A stretch of DNA of 64,000 nucleotides from Gloeopeniophorella convolvens (GCA_022496205.1 WTXD01000047.1:142803-206802); one strand, 5' to 3'; numbered from the stretch's first letter, positions 24,037 to 36,230 are shown. The notes: generated by a model from the letters alone, not told the origin. Numbers and translations: made by a program.

Positions 24037-25950
24037 TCAGAACAGGATCTCGTTCGCTTCACGAATGGCCTGAGCTTCGCCTGCAGTCGCATCATCTGGC
24101 AGTACGAACCGCTCGAACCCGATGACGCGGCGCCCCGCTTCGCCATCAGCGTGCTCCTTCCCGCCTCTGTTCAAGAAACGTGATTCGCCTTCGCCACCAG
24201 GAAAGTCGCTGGTTGCAGGGACGTGACGCGTAAGCGTCGCGCGTAATGGATATGGTGCGGTGGACGTACGGTGCAGGTAAACCCTCAATGAAGTGGTCTC
24301 GCTGGTATCGGAGGTAATCAGCGCTGAAATTGCTCGGATCAGTCCCAGCAGGATGCAGTGAGGAGGGCACGTGCTTTCGGACAGTGAGGGGGACTGCTGG
24401 AATGTACAACACAGAGGAATCGCCTTTGCCTCTGTGAAATCCCTCCACCGCATGTATAAGGTCACAGTGCCCTGAAGATGCATCCAATTCATGGGTATCT
24501 GGTCTTTGCGTCGGAAATGCAAGGCTCACAGTAGATCTGGTCGCCAGGCTCAACACGCGGCGCGGACACCATAGTGCGCGAGAGCTGTAGATGTGGATGC
24601 GTCTCCTCGCTCAGTTCCTGTCCCTTTGCGACATGCGATCCTGGGAACGCTGTGCTCTCGAGGTCGATGACCCAGTCGTCCAGCGTAGCTCCCTGTGTCC
24701 TCGGGCGGAAGAACGGGCGCAGCATCATGTACGCCGTCGCGAGTTTCAGCAGCGGCGCAACACGCAACGTTCCCTCCCCCGGGCCCGTCGACGACAGCGC
24801 CGTCCAACCCTGCCACGGGCGGAAGACCGAGCACTGACTCCTGTTATATATGAGCGTTGCGGTCCTAAATGAGGTGGGAAGGGGCCAGCTTACGGAGCGT
24901 TGTAGAGGTCTTGTTTTGCATTTAGGCGCGGCGCAGCATCAAACGGATCGTGTGCGCGCCAGCGCCCAGCGAGGATCGCACCGAAGCACGCGCGGTAGTT
25001 GGGGTCTTCCCAGCGTTCGAGAGAGCCACCGTCAATGTGTGGACCGAGCACAAAGGAACGGTCGCCTGGCTGCCGGATGCGGAAGCGGTCGTAATAGCTG
25101 ATCGGAGTGCGTAGGCTCAGTTTGGCATCGGGGTTGGAGGCGTGCCAGAGCCCGAGGAGCGCGCGCTGGGTTTGTAGAAGTGCAGGATGCGTGCGTGCAA
25201 GCGTTTGAGCGATGGAGTTGTATATCTCGAATACCTGGACATTGCCCTCGGGGAAACCTATAACCATGGATGGGATGGGATGGGATGGGATGGGATGGGA
25301 TGGGATGGGATGGGATGGATTATACACGGCATATACTAGATAGTGTGGGCGTACCTTTCACTCTGTCGCGATTCAACGTGGCATACTCCTTCAGCGATTG
25401 CTTCCATCCTAACGCTTCCTATAGGCAGCAGATCAGCGGACCGCCAAGAGTGCAAGCAGCATTCAGCAGACCTCACGTGGAACACCACCTCGTACAAGGA
25501 CTACACCTCTCTTGCGAATCTCCTCAATCTGATCCTTCGACAGTCCGTTCTCGATATCCGAGAACTGCACAGACGGTACGATCTGCAAGGCGCGACGGCG
25601 TCAGCGTTAGATACTCATGACAATGGCGCACGGAAAACATTTCGCACGTCAGTACCCTTCGCAGCAACCTCCTTCGTAGCTACACGCAGCTCCTCTACCA
25701 CCTCGCGCCAGCTCTGCACGAGTGCATCATTCCAGATCGACTTCTTCAGTTCTGAAAAGCGCGCAGGTAGCGCTGCTTCCGCACCGCCAGACAAGGATGT
25801 AAAGACAGACGCTATCGAACCCTCTTCCTTCTGCTTGCGTGCAGGCGAGATGGTAGCAGTGGCAGTGGCCATGTACCGTCTCGGTGCGGAGAGCTGCGCT
25901 GAGGCGCACGGGGATACACGCAGATAATGGAGATGAGAGACGCGGCGCAT
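24037..25950 (-). CDS. DUF1479 protein (putative 2-oxoglutarate/Fe(II)-type oxygenase fold)
   Basis: Stop TGA at 24037-24039. Two starts are possible: 25950 (MRRVSHLHYLRVSPCASAQL, Arg-rich and mitochondrial-presequence-like, ending near RRY) or 25872 (MATATATISPARKQKEEGSI). I extend to 25950. Blocks in order: LPARFSELKKSIWNDALVQS, SWREVVEELRVATKEVAAKG, IPRVPYADIENGLSKDQIEE-like residues, FPEGNVQVFEIYNSIAQTLA, LLGLWHASNPDAKLSLRTPI, SYYDRFRIRQPGDRSFVLGP, HIDGGSLERWEDPNYRACFG, TLRVAPLLKLATAYMMLRPF, and WHCDLIHAVEGFHRGKGDSS. HIDGG and the later WHCDLIHAVE give the HxD..H pattern of Fe(II)-binding double-stranded beta-helix enzymes. Fungal DUF1479 proteins have no settled substrate. An intron at 25258-25354 contains a nine-copy pentanucleotide repeat. 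Confidence 0.82.
25271..25315 (+). repeat. Pentanucleotide microsatellite (TGGGA)9 in a DUF1479 intron
   Basis: Nine perfect TGGGA copies (TCCCA on the coding strand) fill half of the 97-base intron 25258-25354. They sit upstream of the acceptor TTATAG, where a pyrimidine-rich tract would be expected. Confidence 0.9.
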
Positions 25951-27927
25951 GTAGGGCACACAGTCCGCTGTACAGAAGTATGGGATGTCGTGATGCCTTC
26001 ACGCGGCCCAGCTATTAAATATAAAAGAGCTAGGAGGGCGCTTAGAGCAATGGGGATGTAATGTCTCACAAGTACGTTAACACGTGAGGGGCGCGGGGGC
26101 GGGGATTTCTCCGAAGTTTCCCCGGAGTGTAGCCCAACGACTCGGGACAGGCTGCGCGGTGTGATATGTTAAATCGAACACGAGGACTCGTGCGAGCGCG
26201 CGGCCGGAAGCTGGTCAGCTGATGACAGGGAGGCGAGGGAGCACTTTTTCGAATGATAGCGTTTACTTTTGCCCGATGAATGAGCTCGAAGCCTTGAAGC
26301 ATGGCTGGTAGATCCATTGGGTAGACGTTAAACGGTCGCACGACGCGGCCAGTCCTTGCCGCGGTATGAACTTTGAAAGTAGCGTCACTTTACGCAAGAG
26401 CCAACGAGAGGTTGCTGCGCTTGGAACTTCGAAGCCTGCGCTCATGACGGATGCCATTCAGGTTGTGGCGGCGATTAAGGACACTTCGTGGTAGGTTGAG
26501 GTGAAGTCGTGAAGATCTACATGTCAGGTTTCAGGGAAGATAGACTTCCGGGAAGACCTGTGACAAGTTGTATGCTACGAACAGATAGTATTGGCAGTGC
26601 TTACCCATGCATCCCCTGGCTATCCACCGCCCTAGATGTCATGATACCCAATGCCCCAAGGTGGCCGCACAGCGAGAGTCACGACCCGTTGTATATAACT
26701 GCGTATGGTAGGAGAACAGCAATGATTGCAGGAATGTCGGGCTGTAAACGCCTGGCACAAAGTGTTGCGATCGGATCGCGCGCGCAGCGCGTGTGCGTGA
26801 GCTCTCCCCGCACTCGCTCGGAAAGTCGGCGTCGTGCGCGCGTGGTTTCAAGCTTGCGCGGCTGCCAATCAAAATAGGTTTATTATGGACTCTAAGTAGC
26901 ATAAAAGCGATGTACTTACGACGCGCAAACGCTGCGCGTTTGCCGAGAATCGACCGTACATTCAACACAAAGTCAGCTAGCACCACCGCCGACACACCTT
27001 GTCAGAAGATGGATACATGCGGTGATTGCACATATTTTCGGATCGAAGATTGACGCACGGGGAAGGGCCGAGTTAAGACGAGAGGAACACAGGGCGCGGC
27101 GGGTGTGATCGACCGAGTGTTGACTTCAACGGGTGTACCGCATACACGATTCGGAATTTACCAGCTGCAGAGTGGGATCAAGCGTGATAGAGGGAGGAAG
27201 GTGCAAAACAGGACTTTTTGCTGCGCATGCAATCGCAATAGAGGTGCAGGTCACAGTGGCAGACGCTGGAGAAGGTGCCCTCCGGCGTCCGTCGGTACTA
27301 AACCCAGAGCACCAGACCGGCGGCTCTCCGGAGACGGTGCAGACGCCCGCCGACGTCACCGAGAGTTCGCGCCCTCGCCGCGGCCTGCGCCTGCGATGCG
27401 ATACGGAGGCGCTGCCGTACAGACGTCGCCCCTCGGCAGCCGCGGAACAGTACCTTCATGTACTTGTGCTCTGACCTTCACCCGCAAGTAGATTGAAACG
27501 ACAACCTGCTATATAAGAATCAAGCCGACAGATTGGCCACAGGTTGCGATGTGAGGTCTTTGTTTATTGCGCAATTAGAGCATCAAGCGTAACGCGTGAA
27601 TAGGCAGTGCGAATAAATCTACGGTGGGGACGGGGGACAGAACAGGACAAAGCAGGATAGACAAAACAGGTAGAATACACGAGCAGGGTCAGTGTGGGGG
27701 CGGGGCATTACACACCAGCGATCAGGCATCGCAAAATACTGAGCGTAACAAGTACTCCGGGAGGTGGTCGACACGCTGGAGGGGTGGAAGTGAGGGTATC
27801 CGAGCAGGCAGAACTAAGACTAATAGACCATTCATAAATAGGTATGTGTTACTGTATGGATGTCATCATGCTTCAGTCCGTTGCGTTCCAGTCCTCGTGC
27901 ACATGCCACATGCGGTGGTCGTAGTCG
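25951..27927. other. Intergenic, about 2 kb
   Basis: No exon set is convincing. An ATTTAATA/TTTTATAT element near 26016-26031 reads as a TATA-like box for the minus-strand DUF1479 gene, about 70 bases upstream of its start. ORFs at 26509-26877, 27105-27491 and 27133-27474 lack family-like sequence. The right end holds the 3' flank of the zinc-finger gene. Confidence 0.4.
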
Positions 27928-29970
27928 TCATACAGCTTCGATTTCGTGCTTCACCCATGCTGCAGCGGGCACTGGGCCCGCGATAGGCTTGCCTCCGCTC
28001 GCCTCGGCCGCGTCGACTGCCGCGAGCAGATCCGCGTCGGCATCATCAGCCTCCTCCGCTTCCGCCTCACCCTCAGCATCGCTCTCGCCGCTGGATAGCA
28101 GGCGCGCGAGTTTCACCGGCGGCGCGCCATTGCGGTGCAGCGCGGGCGGTGGAACGGGCGGCGAGTGCGTGCGCGAGCGCGACGACGCACTTTCGTCCTT
28201 TGGTTGCGGCGCGCTCAGCGACGATGCGTTACTCCGTGGTGACACCGCATCGCGCTCGCGCGCCGAAGAGCTGTACGGACGCAGGTGGGAGCCGGCAGGT
28301 GGGTGCTGCACAACGACCGTATCCGTGCGCCCAATAGAGCGGTCCGAGCCTTGCGAGGCCCCAGTGCCAGCGTGGGTGTGGGAGTGGGGGTGGTCGCGCT
28401 CAGCAACGTGGGCCTGGGCGTGCACGCGTGCGTGCACGAACGCGGGGACCTGGCTGTGCGGGTCAAGCGTGCCACGCCGCTCGACGCGCTTCATTTTCTT
28501 GCGGCAGCGATCGCAGACAGTGCCGGGACCGTCGGGGCCTGGGCCCCACTTCTCGACGCACTTGCCGTCCTTGTAGCGGCCAGGCAGCCCACATTGCCGA
28601 CAAATGCGCTGGCCTTTGTCATTTGTAGCCGGGTACCCGCCTGGGGGTATCGCCGGGAGACTAGTGGTACCCACAAGCGAGCGGGCGGAAGGGGCAGCCG
28701 ATACGGAGGGGGTGACGTCTGCAAACTGCGGTCAGCTCCATGGAAGAAGGAGAAATGAATATTGCTTACCGCCAGCCTTGGGCCGCTTTCCAGGGGGACC
28801 CGTGACGGGGGGAGCGAAAATATGTGTTTGGAGGGTCTGATACTGGCTTTGGGATTGCGGCTGCGCTGGTACAAGATTGGGACTGATAGCATTAGACGAG
28901 GTGCGGATGGAATGTGGCGGACGATAGTCAGGCGAGCGCGACCGCCGAAGAGAGGATGCCGGGCGGACATAGGCAGGGGGCGGCGCGGGATACGTGTGGC
29001 TAGGGGGCGGTGAGGGCGGTGACGCACGATGATCGTCTGTGGCTTCGAGAAGAAGTTCATCGAGAGACATGGACGAGCTTCGACTGCGCGTGGGAGAGAG
29101 GGAGAGGGACGGGGAGTGCACTTGACGCTCTAGACGGCGGCCGCGTGCCGCAGGATGCTGTGCGGGGTAGGCGAGGTGGAAATGGTTCATGTCAGGGGTG
29201 CTATATGAAGGTGGGGCGTGTAGGCGCGAGGCCTATGCGACGCGGGGGAATCATGAGCACACTGCACGCGTTTCATGTGTGGCGGATACGTACCTCGGCG
29301 GGGTAGCGAGCGCCACGGTCGGCACGGAGGCGCTTGGGAGGCGGCGCGTCATCGGCGCTGTCGTCGCGGTGGCGGACGCGGGGAGGCAGGCCAGCGGGGG
29401 CGGGAGGCGGGGGGAACGTCGGGAACGTCTGGGCAGCGGCTACCGGAGCGCGTGTCGACGAATGGTGGGAGCGACGAGGTTGATAGGGAGGCAGAGGGGC
29501 GAGCGAGAGCTTGTTGGAGGTGTCGCGAAGCAGCTGCGAGAAATGGGAGCGGGCATCGGACAGATGGACCTCCGAGGTCTGGAGGTATCGGTCGAGATCT
29601 ACCCAAGCTTCCGAGATGGCGCGTAAGCGGGCCTCTGCGGCCTCTCGAGCGGTGTGCTCGGCGTCGACGCGCGAGCGGAGATCAAGGATTGCCCTGACCG
29701 CGGAATCCGGGTAAGTGGAGAGCGGGGGAGACGCAGAATCATCAGCAGCTGCGGCGGAGGCGCCGGAGGGCTTGAGGAGGGCAAGGGTCTGCTCGGCGCG
29801 CTCGTAGCGGGAGCGGGCGGTGGCTAGGTCCTTGGAGAGGGTCTCATTGTCAGCGAGGACGGTGGAGAGGATGTGTGCGAGCTGGGAGGGGGAGCTGGTG
29901 TGGGCGTTGTTGGGGTTAGCGCTGGAGGCGCTGCTGGGGAGAGGGGGAGGGGGAACTGGGGAGCGGGACA
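27928..29970 (-). CDS. GATA-like zinc-finger protein with N-terminal coiled coil
   Basis: Start MSRSPVPPPPLPSSASSANP at 29970; stop TGA at about 27928. Exon 1 (29970 to about 29295) encodes a Leu-rich helical region (LAHILSTVLADNETLSKDLA, then RYERAEQTLALL and VRAILDLRSRVDAEHTAREA) that looks like coiled coil, then a basic stretch PPPKRLRADRG. After an intron with acceptor CGCATAG (about 29242) comes PPSYSTPDMNHFHLAYP and a Ser/Pro-rich linker. The next exon has the finger ICRQCGLPGRYKDGKC, then GTVCDRCRKKMKRVERR: CX2C..CX2C in the GATA-like arrangement, but with a longer loop. An acidic stretch (GEAEAEEADDADAD) lies near the C-terminus. Probably a nuclear regulator; target genes unknown. Confidence 0.72.
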
Positions 29971-32900
29971 TGGGGACTCGGGGGGACGAAGCGCAAGAGC
30001 ATGACGGAGAGCGAGCTGAGGATATAAGTATTCGAGGACCCGGTGTGGCGGGCGGCGGCTGTTGCGGCGCGGCGATGCAAAAAACGCTCGATGCGCGCGT
30101 GTGTTGATTTGGCCCCCCGAGGAGCGCTACCCGCAAGCTACCCGTTACAGTTTCCTCTTCCGGCGCTCCCCAGGCACCGCGCTCCAGCCTTCCAGCTTCC
30201 CAAGCCAAGGCCAAGGCACCCCGCACCAGCCGCCGCGCCCGCCAGCCGCCGCCGCAGCCCTTGTTGGGTCCTATTGGCACCAACCCCCGCCTGCCTCGGC
30301 CCCGCCAGCGTCCCCGGCCACCCCGTCCCGCCACCACCACCATCGGATCTCCGGAACCCACGCCGCCCGCGCTGCGCGTCCGCGTCAGCGGCCTGCCTGC
30401 CCGACAACCCTGCTTCCCAGCAACGCGCCCGCCGGCCTCGTCCCGCGCTCAACGCCGCGTCTCCTGCCCCATCAGTTCCACCACCTTGCGCCCTGTCAGA
30501 CCAACGCGCTCAGGGCGCCCTGTCGCAGCCTGTCGCTCGATTTTCGCCTCGCTGGCGCTCCTCTCAATCTCCCGCGCGTACCGCCCCTCTGATCCATCTT
30601 GCCCCGCCGCCCGGCCTTCTCCTCCCGCCGCCCACGAATCACTCGCTCCACCTCGCCCGAGATCATCCCCCCGCCGATGCCATCTTCTCACGCCCATCTA
30701 TGTAAAACGCACACGCACCCCCGCCCCCAGAACGCTTGATCTTCCAAGCTCCCGCGCATCGGCTTAATACTCCCCACTCTGGACCCGCGCATCCTCCAGC
30801 AGGCACCTTTTTCAATGCGGAACAGAGAACCTCCGCGAGGCTCGTGTGCGCGTCTCACTCGGCGCGATTCTCGTTCCCACTACGCCGCCAGGCGTGCCAT
30901 GTGAGCGTGCCAACGCCCGCGAAGCGTGCCCTAGCGTGCCACCAGCCAACCCCGCAGCTGTACGTTATGCGCCTCAGTCCGCCGGCGTTTGACCGGGCGG
31001 CGTACGCACGCACACGCACCCGCACACACACACATGCACACGCGCGCACCCGCACCCGCACGCACCATGTCTGCCTGGGCTCGGCTCCAGTTTGCAGTCT
31101 CGTCGCGGCCTCAGCTTGAGCCTCCCCCGACGACGCGGTTGCTGTATATGGCGCACTGGCCGGGCCGCCAGCAGCGCCGCGGAGTCCGGGGTCCGCTGTG
31201 CGTGGGCTGCGCACGCGACGCCCGGGCGGGGATGTGGGCGTGGGCGCCGCGGCATCAATCCAGAAAAATGATGATGCACCCTGCCACCCTCGGGAGGGCG
31301 GCTCGCCGTCCGAGGGGCGCGGCGCCAGGCGGCGCCCTTGCGTTTCGCGACGCGCGTCTGCGGATCGTCGACATGACGCATGCCGCGTGGTGCCGAGGCG
31401 GTGGCGCCCCCCACGCCGCATCCGCGAGGCGCACCGTGCGCCCGCCACGCGCGGCGCCCCTTCCGCGCGGCTCTTGCCCCATCTTCCCGCTTCCGGCGAC
31501 TGCGGCTGCGGCCCGCCCCCCGCCCGTCGTAGCGCGCACCTCAGCTGACCCGTCCGGCGCCCTAGCGACCGCCTCCCGCGCCCCGCAGCCGTCACGTCAG
31601 CGCGCTGCGCCTCCGCCCATGCGCACCCGAAGCGCGCCACGGGTCCCAGTCCATTCTCCCCCGCTTCCATGCAAAACCATTTTTGCGCTGCCCCATGCCC
31701 ATGCCCACCCCGTTCGGCATCCCGCGCACTCCCGCCTGCGCTCGGTCCGGCCTGTATACCCTCTGTTGGCCACTGCCGACACCGCCCTGTCAGCGTGTGC
31801 CGAACGGTCAGACGACCGGCAGCGCTTTGGTATTCCCGCGGCGTCTCCCAGGTGCATTGGGCGCAGGCGCAGGCGGGCGCGGGCGCCGCGCCGCGCCGTG
31901 TCCAGATGCGCACTGGCTAGCGAACAAACAGGGTGGGATCGTGCTGCCCCTGGCTTCTCCACTGCTGCCCTGCGGCGCGCGAGCCGGCGGACGCCGCTGA
32001 TCGGGGCGTGCCCGCCTCGCCTCCGCGGTGCGGACACGCCAGGTGCAGCGCCGTGCCTATCGATAAGTAACAGCAGCCTGCGGCGCGTGCGCGTGCGCAG
32101 GCGGGCTTCTCGCCGCGCTGATGACGCCCGCCCGCATGCACCGCCAAAAGCCCGGGGCGCACTCGTCATCTCCGCGCGCCCGCGCGGCGAACGTGCGCCC
32201 GTGGGGCTCTCCCCTCCGCCCGGCGCGGCGCGCTGCGCTGCGGCGGTATGCGGGTATGTGTTGCATCGCTGCGCGCCCATCGCGCCGGGGGTTGCAGCTG
32301 CGGCTGCCGCCGCATCAGTCTCAGGGATCCATCAGGGTGTGATGGCACAGGCGCAGCGCGGCGCTGTCTGTTACTGTCGGCACCTGCACGCACCGGGGCG
32401 CTGCGCGCGCGCCCGTGCGACTGGCGATACAAATGTGGGCATGTATCCTGGGTGGCGGAGGCCCCGGGCGCCGCCGTGCGCGTGCGCGATTGAATGAGCG
32501 CTGGATTGGGCGGACGTGGATGCCATGTGGTGGGCGGACGTCGGACAGGGACGCTCCACTAGGAATGGAAGGCACGGCTGTGCACCTGGACTTACATGCA
32601 GAGCGCGGCGGGGCGCGGGACGTCGCAGGGGCCGGCGGTACTGTGCCCGGGTGGGCCTGGCGGTATCTTTGTTTCCGTGTATGTAACGATGCGCTGACGC
32701 ACTGCGACAGCTTCTTGGGGTCGGGGAGCCCTGAATATGACGATGCAGGGTTGTGCATTGCTACAGCGTGTTCACGACGACTACAACAGGCAATAACGAA
32801 TGTGCGTGTAAAGTATAAGAATGTCCAGGTGATTCATGATCAGTACCGTATCAAGTATGGTAGCAGTCCATCTCAAAGTCCGACTTGAAAATCCCCCGAA

Positions 32901-33004
32901 AGATAAACCACGAAGCTTGAAAGAAAGGAGGGTCAAAAGGCCGTGGTGGTAGGTGTTGATGCTCTAGTGCCAGTGGCGCGTGCGTGATTCATAGCGCATC
33001 GGTC
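29971..33004. other. About 3 kb very GC-rich, CpG-rich DNA without a supported gene
   Basis: Between the zinc-finger start and the ferritin-like copy B stop. From about 30,050 to 32,560 the sequence is visibly much richer in G+C than its flanks. The plus strand is C-rich and G-poor in 30,100-30,720. Long ORFs overlap on both strands (502 codons at 30989-32497 plus; 352 codons at 30855-31913 minus). All are Arg/Ala/Pro-rich and without domains, so they look like products of missing AT-rich stop codons. It may be a promoter or leader region of the zinc-finger gene or a non-coding transcript. Confidence 0.5.
31004..31066 (+). repeat. CA/CACG-rich simple repeat
   Basis: Imperfect run of CA, CGCA and CCGCA units inside the GC-rich interval; alternating purine-pyrimidine sequence. 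Confidence 0.8.
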
Positions 33005-34190
33005 CTAGTAGAGCTGCACGAGGTTGTTTTCGCTGTCGAATGCAAAGTTGAACGCAGCGGGGCCGGCAACGGTGACGGAGTCGTCTGCGCGCTCCGAGCT
33101 GTTCGTGATGGCGAGGTAGGCAAACCCGCGCAGCGTGGTGGGAATCTCGGCACTGAAAGACGCGTCGAGCGGGACGAACGTCGGCGGAATCCCTGAGAGA
33201 AACGCCGCGTACAACCCGGTGCCGTCTGCCGGCTGCCCCGCGTACGAAAGCGTTACGAGTTGGCCCGGTTGTGCATCTGCGGGCGAGGTGATAGACAGCT
33301 GCGGGTTGGCTTGAACGGGGAGCGGTGTGTTGGATGACGGGCAGGAGGAGATGAAGGCGGACGCGATGGTGAAGACCTGGTTCAGGTCGAGCGGCGTCTG
33401 TGCATGGCGGACGTCATTGTCGTCAGCCACCATCACTAGCATATGCGACGTGCGGCATGTGGCGTGCTAACCTCGTAGGCAGTCGACCACGGGTTTGCCT
33501 TGCGTACGGCGGTGTTGATCCACGATGAATGGCGCGCCTCGGTCGCGAGGATCGTTGCGGCCGTTGTGAGGAAGTCCTGTGTCAGCGCGCCCGCGTCAGC
33601 TCCGGGCGACGTCGCGGAAATGCCATGCACGCCTCATTACCTTGTTCTGCAGGTACTGCGCGGCGCCTGCGTATGCGGAGGCGCCGACAGCCTCGAGGGT
33701 GTCGCTCAGCGCAACAAAGCCGGGAACGTCGAGCGCGCCACTGCAAAGCGGTTGTCCGTCAGCACGGTATTGATCCTTGAGCGCGTACGCAGCTCGAGCA
33801 TGAGTACGTACAAATCATACGTGCAGGGCTGCACGGCACCCGAGCCGATGATCGTCGTCAGATTGTCGACGTGGAACTGCTCGTGTCCCGCGATCTGCTC
33901 GTAAAACTCACGCACGGGCGGCGCGAATCCCGCAGCGGCAAAAGCGTCTTGTGAGAAGTTTTGCAGCGCCCCCGTGTAGAAGGCTTTCTCGAGAAGCTCG
34001 AGTGTGAGTGCAAAGTTGAGGACGTCGTTATCTACGCGTGATGTGTGGATAAGATTGGGATAAGATAAATCAACGTGGGAGACTCACCAGTGATGTTTGC
34101 GTGCACAGTGGAGTCTGTTAGTGAGATTGGGGATGCACGGATAGCAGTGATGGCACTAGCGGAAAGAAAAAGAGTCGTAAAGTATAGCAT
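33005..34190 (-). CDS. Secreted ferritin-like domain protein (Rds1-like), copy B
   Basis: Start MLYFTTLFLSASAITAIRAS at 34190, a signal peptide; stop TAG at 33005-33007. After the first intron the bundle begins DNDVLNFALTLELLEKAFY-like, then FYEQIAGHEQFHVDNLTTII (ExxH as EQFH), a short exon with VGASAYAGAAQYLQNK, then TTAATILATEARHSSWINTA (second ExxH, EARH) and NPWSTAYE. The last exon is TPLDLNQVFTIASAFISSCP, then a beta-rich C-terminal domain (LVTLSYAGQPADGTGLYAAF, FAYLAITNSS) ending NNLVQLY. Domain order: signal peptide, di-metal ferritin-like helices, Ig-like-looking C-terminal sheet. The next gene upstream (35061) is a close tandem paralogue with the same intron plan. Likely secreted; role unknown, linked to stress in relatives. 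Confidence 0.78.
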
Positions 34191-35060
34191 CGTCGTGAAA
34201 GAAAAAAAGACAAAAGAAAGAATGCGAGAGTGTAGAAAGAAGAGTACGTTGGTGAGCCCAAACTGCCCCAGCACCAGGTTATTAAATACCTGGCAGCTGA
34301 GCGGCACGGAAATTTGTACGGAACGCGATCGAGAATGGTGCCCGAGGTAAGGCTGCGCTCGGTCTACTGCAGTCACAGCGTGGCGGGCTCGTCGGGCGAG
34401 GGGGCTGAGCCCTGGCGGACTCCTCGGAGTTCAATGCACTGACATAGACTGGAGTGCACACACAACCCTGCGGCGGACTCGGGACCTTGAGGATGAGCCT
34501 GTATAGCACAGCATAAGACTGAGGTGGCCGAGGGGGTCGCCCCGAACGCCAGCAGGCTAGGGCGGATAGTGATCAATAGCCTTGAACGCTGTACGACGGG
34601 CAGTGCCGCGGCGTCTATTCGTGACAAGCCGGAGACCGAGGCCCCCGAGAGTACTGGCGAGGGCTGAATGCCCAGAAGAAGCAGCGCCGGCAGCTTCAGG
34701 AAACGACATGCGTGCAGCCTGCACAGATGAACCCTGCTGAAAGTGGCGCTCTGGGCCGAACATGGTAGGAAACACGCCAGAGACATATGAGTCTGGAAAT
34801 GTCAAAAAAGCCAGGTTCGACGGCTGGGGCATCGCATGCAATCTACTTTCAAAATCCGAGTTGAACTCCGACCTCACTTTATAACGCTGGGCATTGATCG
34901 AATCCTCCATCAGCTCTCAATCAATGCTGAGGGCACGCTAGTATTTGATATCACGAGTTATAAGAGCACTACATTACAGTTTTGTTACAAGTACGCGACA
35001 ACAGGCTGTCTATGACCAATAACGGCCACCACGAAGCAGTATACGCTGCCCTCCGCGGCA
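34191..35060. other. Intergenic between ferritin-like copies B and C
   Basis: No exon supported; short ORFs only. It must hold the promoter of copy B and the 3' flank of copy C. TTATAAC near 34,880 is a weak TATA-like site on the minus strand. Confidence 0.35.
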
Positions 35061-36230
35061 TCAACGTGATGAGGATACGTTGAAGGGGGTAATCGTGTTA
35101 TTACTGTCGAAAGCAAAGTTGAAAAATGCGGGTCCGGCAACGGTGGTTGAATCATTCGCAGAGCTCGAGGCGTTGGTGATCACAGCATAAGCAAATCCGC
35201 GCAATGTCGATGGAATCTCGACGGTGAAACTTCCATTCAAAGGAATGAATGTGGGGATAATACCGTTGAGGAATGCAGTGAAAAGGCCAGTACTGTTCGA
35301 GGGCTGCCCCGGATAAGACAGCGTGACATTCTGCCCCGGAGAAGCAGTCGACGGGTTCGCTGTGAGCTGCGGATTCGCCTGGACAGGGATTACGGTGTTG
35401 TTGGATGGGCAACTGACAATCAAGGACGACGCGAGCGTGAACACTTGATTCAGGTCGAGAGGAGTCTAGAGAAATTGCGTCAGTGTGCTGCAATTGAGCC
35501 ACACGTGCGTGTGAGCGAATTTACATACCTCGTAAGCTGTCGACCAGGGATTTCCTCTGCGGACGGCATTGTTGATCCAAGTTGACTACCGCGTCTCTGT
35601 GGCAAGTATACTTGCCGCGGTCAGGAGGAAGGCCTGCGTGCGAGATTGGAAAGCCGATTGGCAAGTGGCACGCTATGAACACCACACATACCTTGCTTTG
35701 TAGGTACACTGAGGCCCCGACATAGGCTGAACTGCCTACAGTCTCCAACATGTCGCTGACTTGAACAAACTCCGTGACGTTGGTTACTCCGCTGTTCAAT
35801 TGTGAGCTACATGTAGCGTCGGTAGAAGCTGGTACTTGCAAGTTGTATGTGCACGCTTGCACGGACTGATTCCCCAAAATAGTCGTGATATTGTCAACAT
35901 GGGATTGCTCATGTTGGGAGACCTGCTGGTAAAAGCCGCGGACGGCTGCACTAAAGCCTGCCTTGTTGAAGTCATCGGACGATAAGTTGCTGAGGCCGGT
36001 CGTATAAAAGGTGTTTTCCAGGTGCTCCAGAGTCAATGCAAAGTTCAGGACATCCGTGTCTACAAGAGATCGTCAGATTCCAGAAGACCAGATGTTGGTA
36101 AGGTTTACATACCAGTGAGATTTGAGTGCGGTGCAGGGGGTGAAGTCGAGTTGCTCTGACGCTTAGCGGGAAGCGCTGATGCCTGGGCAGCGATAGCAGC
36201 AAAGGGTAGGAGAGATACTTGGAATAACAT
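35061..36230 (-). pseudogene. Ferritin-like protein copy C with in-frame stop at a metal ligand
   Basis: Start MLFQVSLLLPFAAIAAQASA at 36230 with a signal peptide; terminal TGA at 35061-35063. The gene is a tandem paralogue of copy B: DTDVLNFALTLEHLENTFYT, FYQQVSQHEQSHVDNITTIL (ExxH, EQSH), VGSSAYVGASVYLQSK, then LTAASILATETR followed directly by TAG and then STWINNAVRRGNPWSTAYE. The stop replaces the His of the second ExxH motif (EARH in copies A and B). The downstream exon (TPLDLNQVFTLASSLIVSCP, through FNFAFDSNN) is intact and in frame. Everything else looks functional, so this is a very young pseudogene, an assembly error, or a readthrough case. Called pseudogene on the stop alone. Confidence 0.65.

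Noticed and set aside
30989..32497. 502-codon plus-strand ORF and long opposing minus-strand ORFs
   Set aside because: Open on both strands at once, Arg/Ala/Pro-rich, no domain or splice pattern; explained by the extreme GC content that removes stop codons.
35581..35600. Selenocysteine or programmed recoding at the copy C stop
   Set aside because: The codon is UAG, not UGA, and no known readthrough context is evident; mutation or error is simpler.
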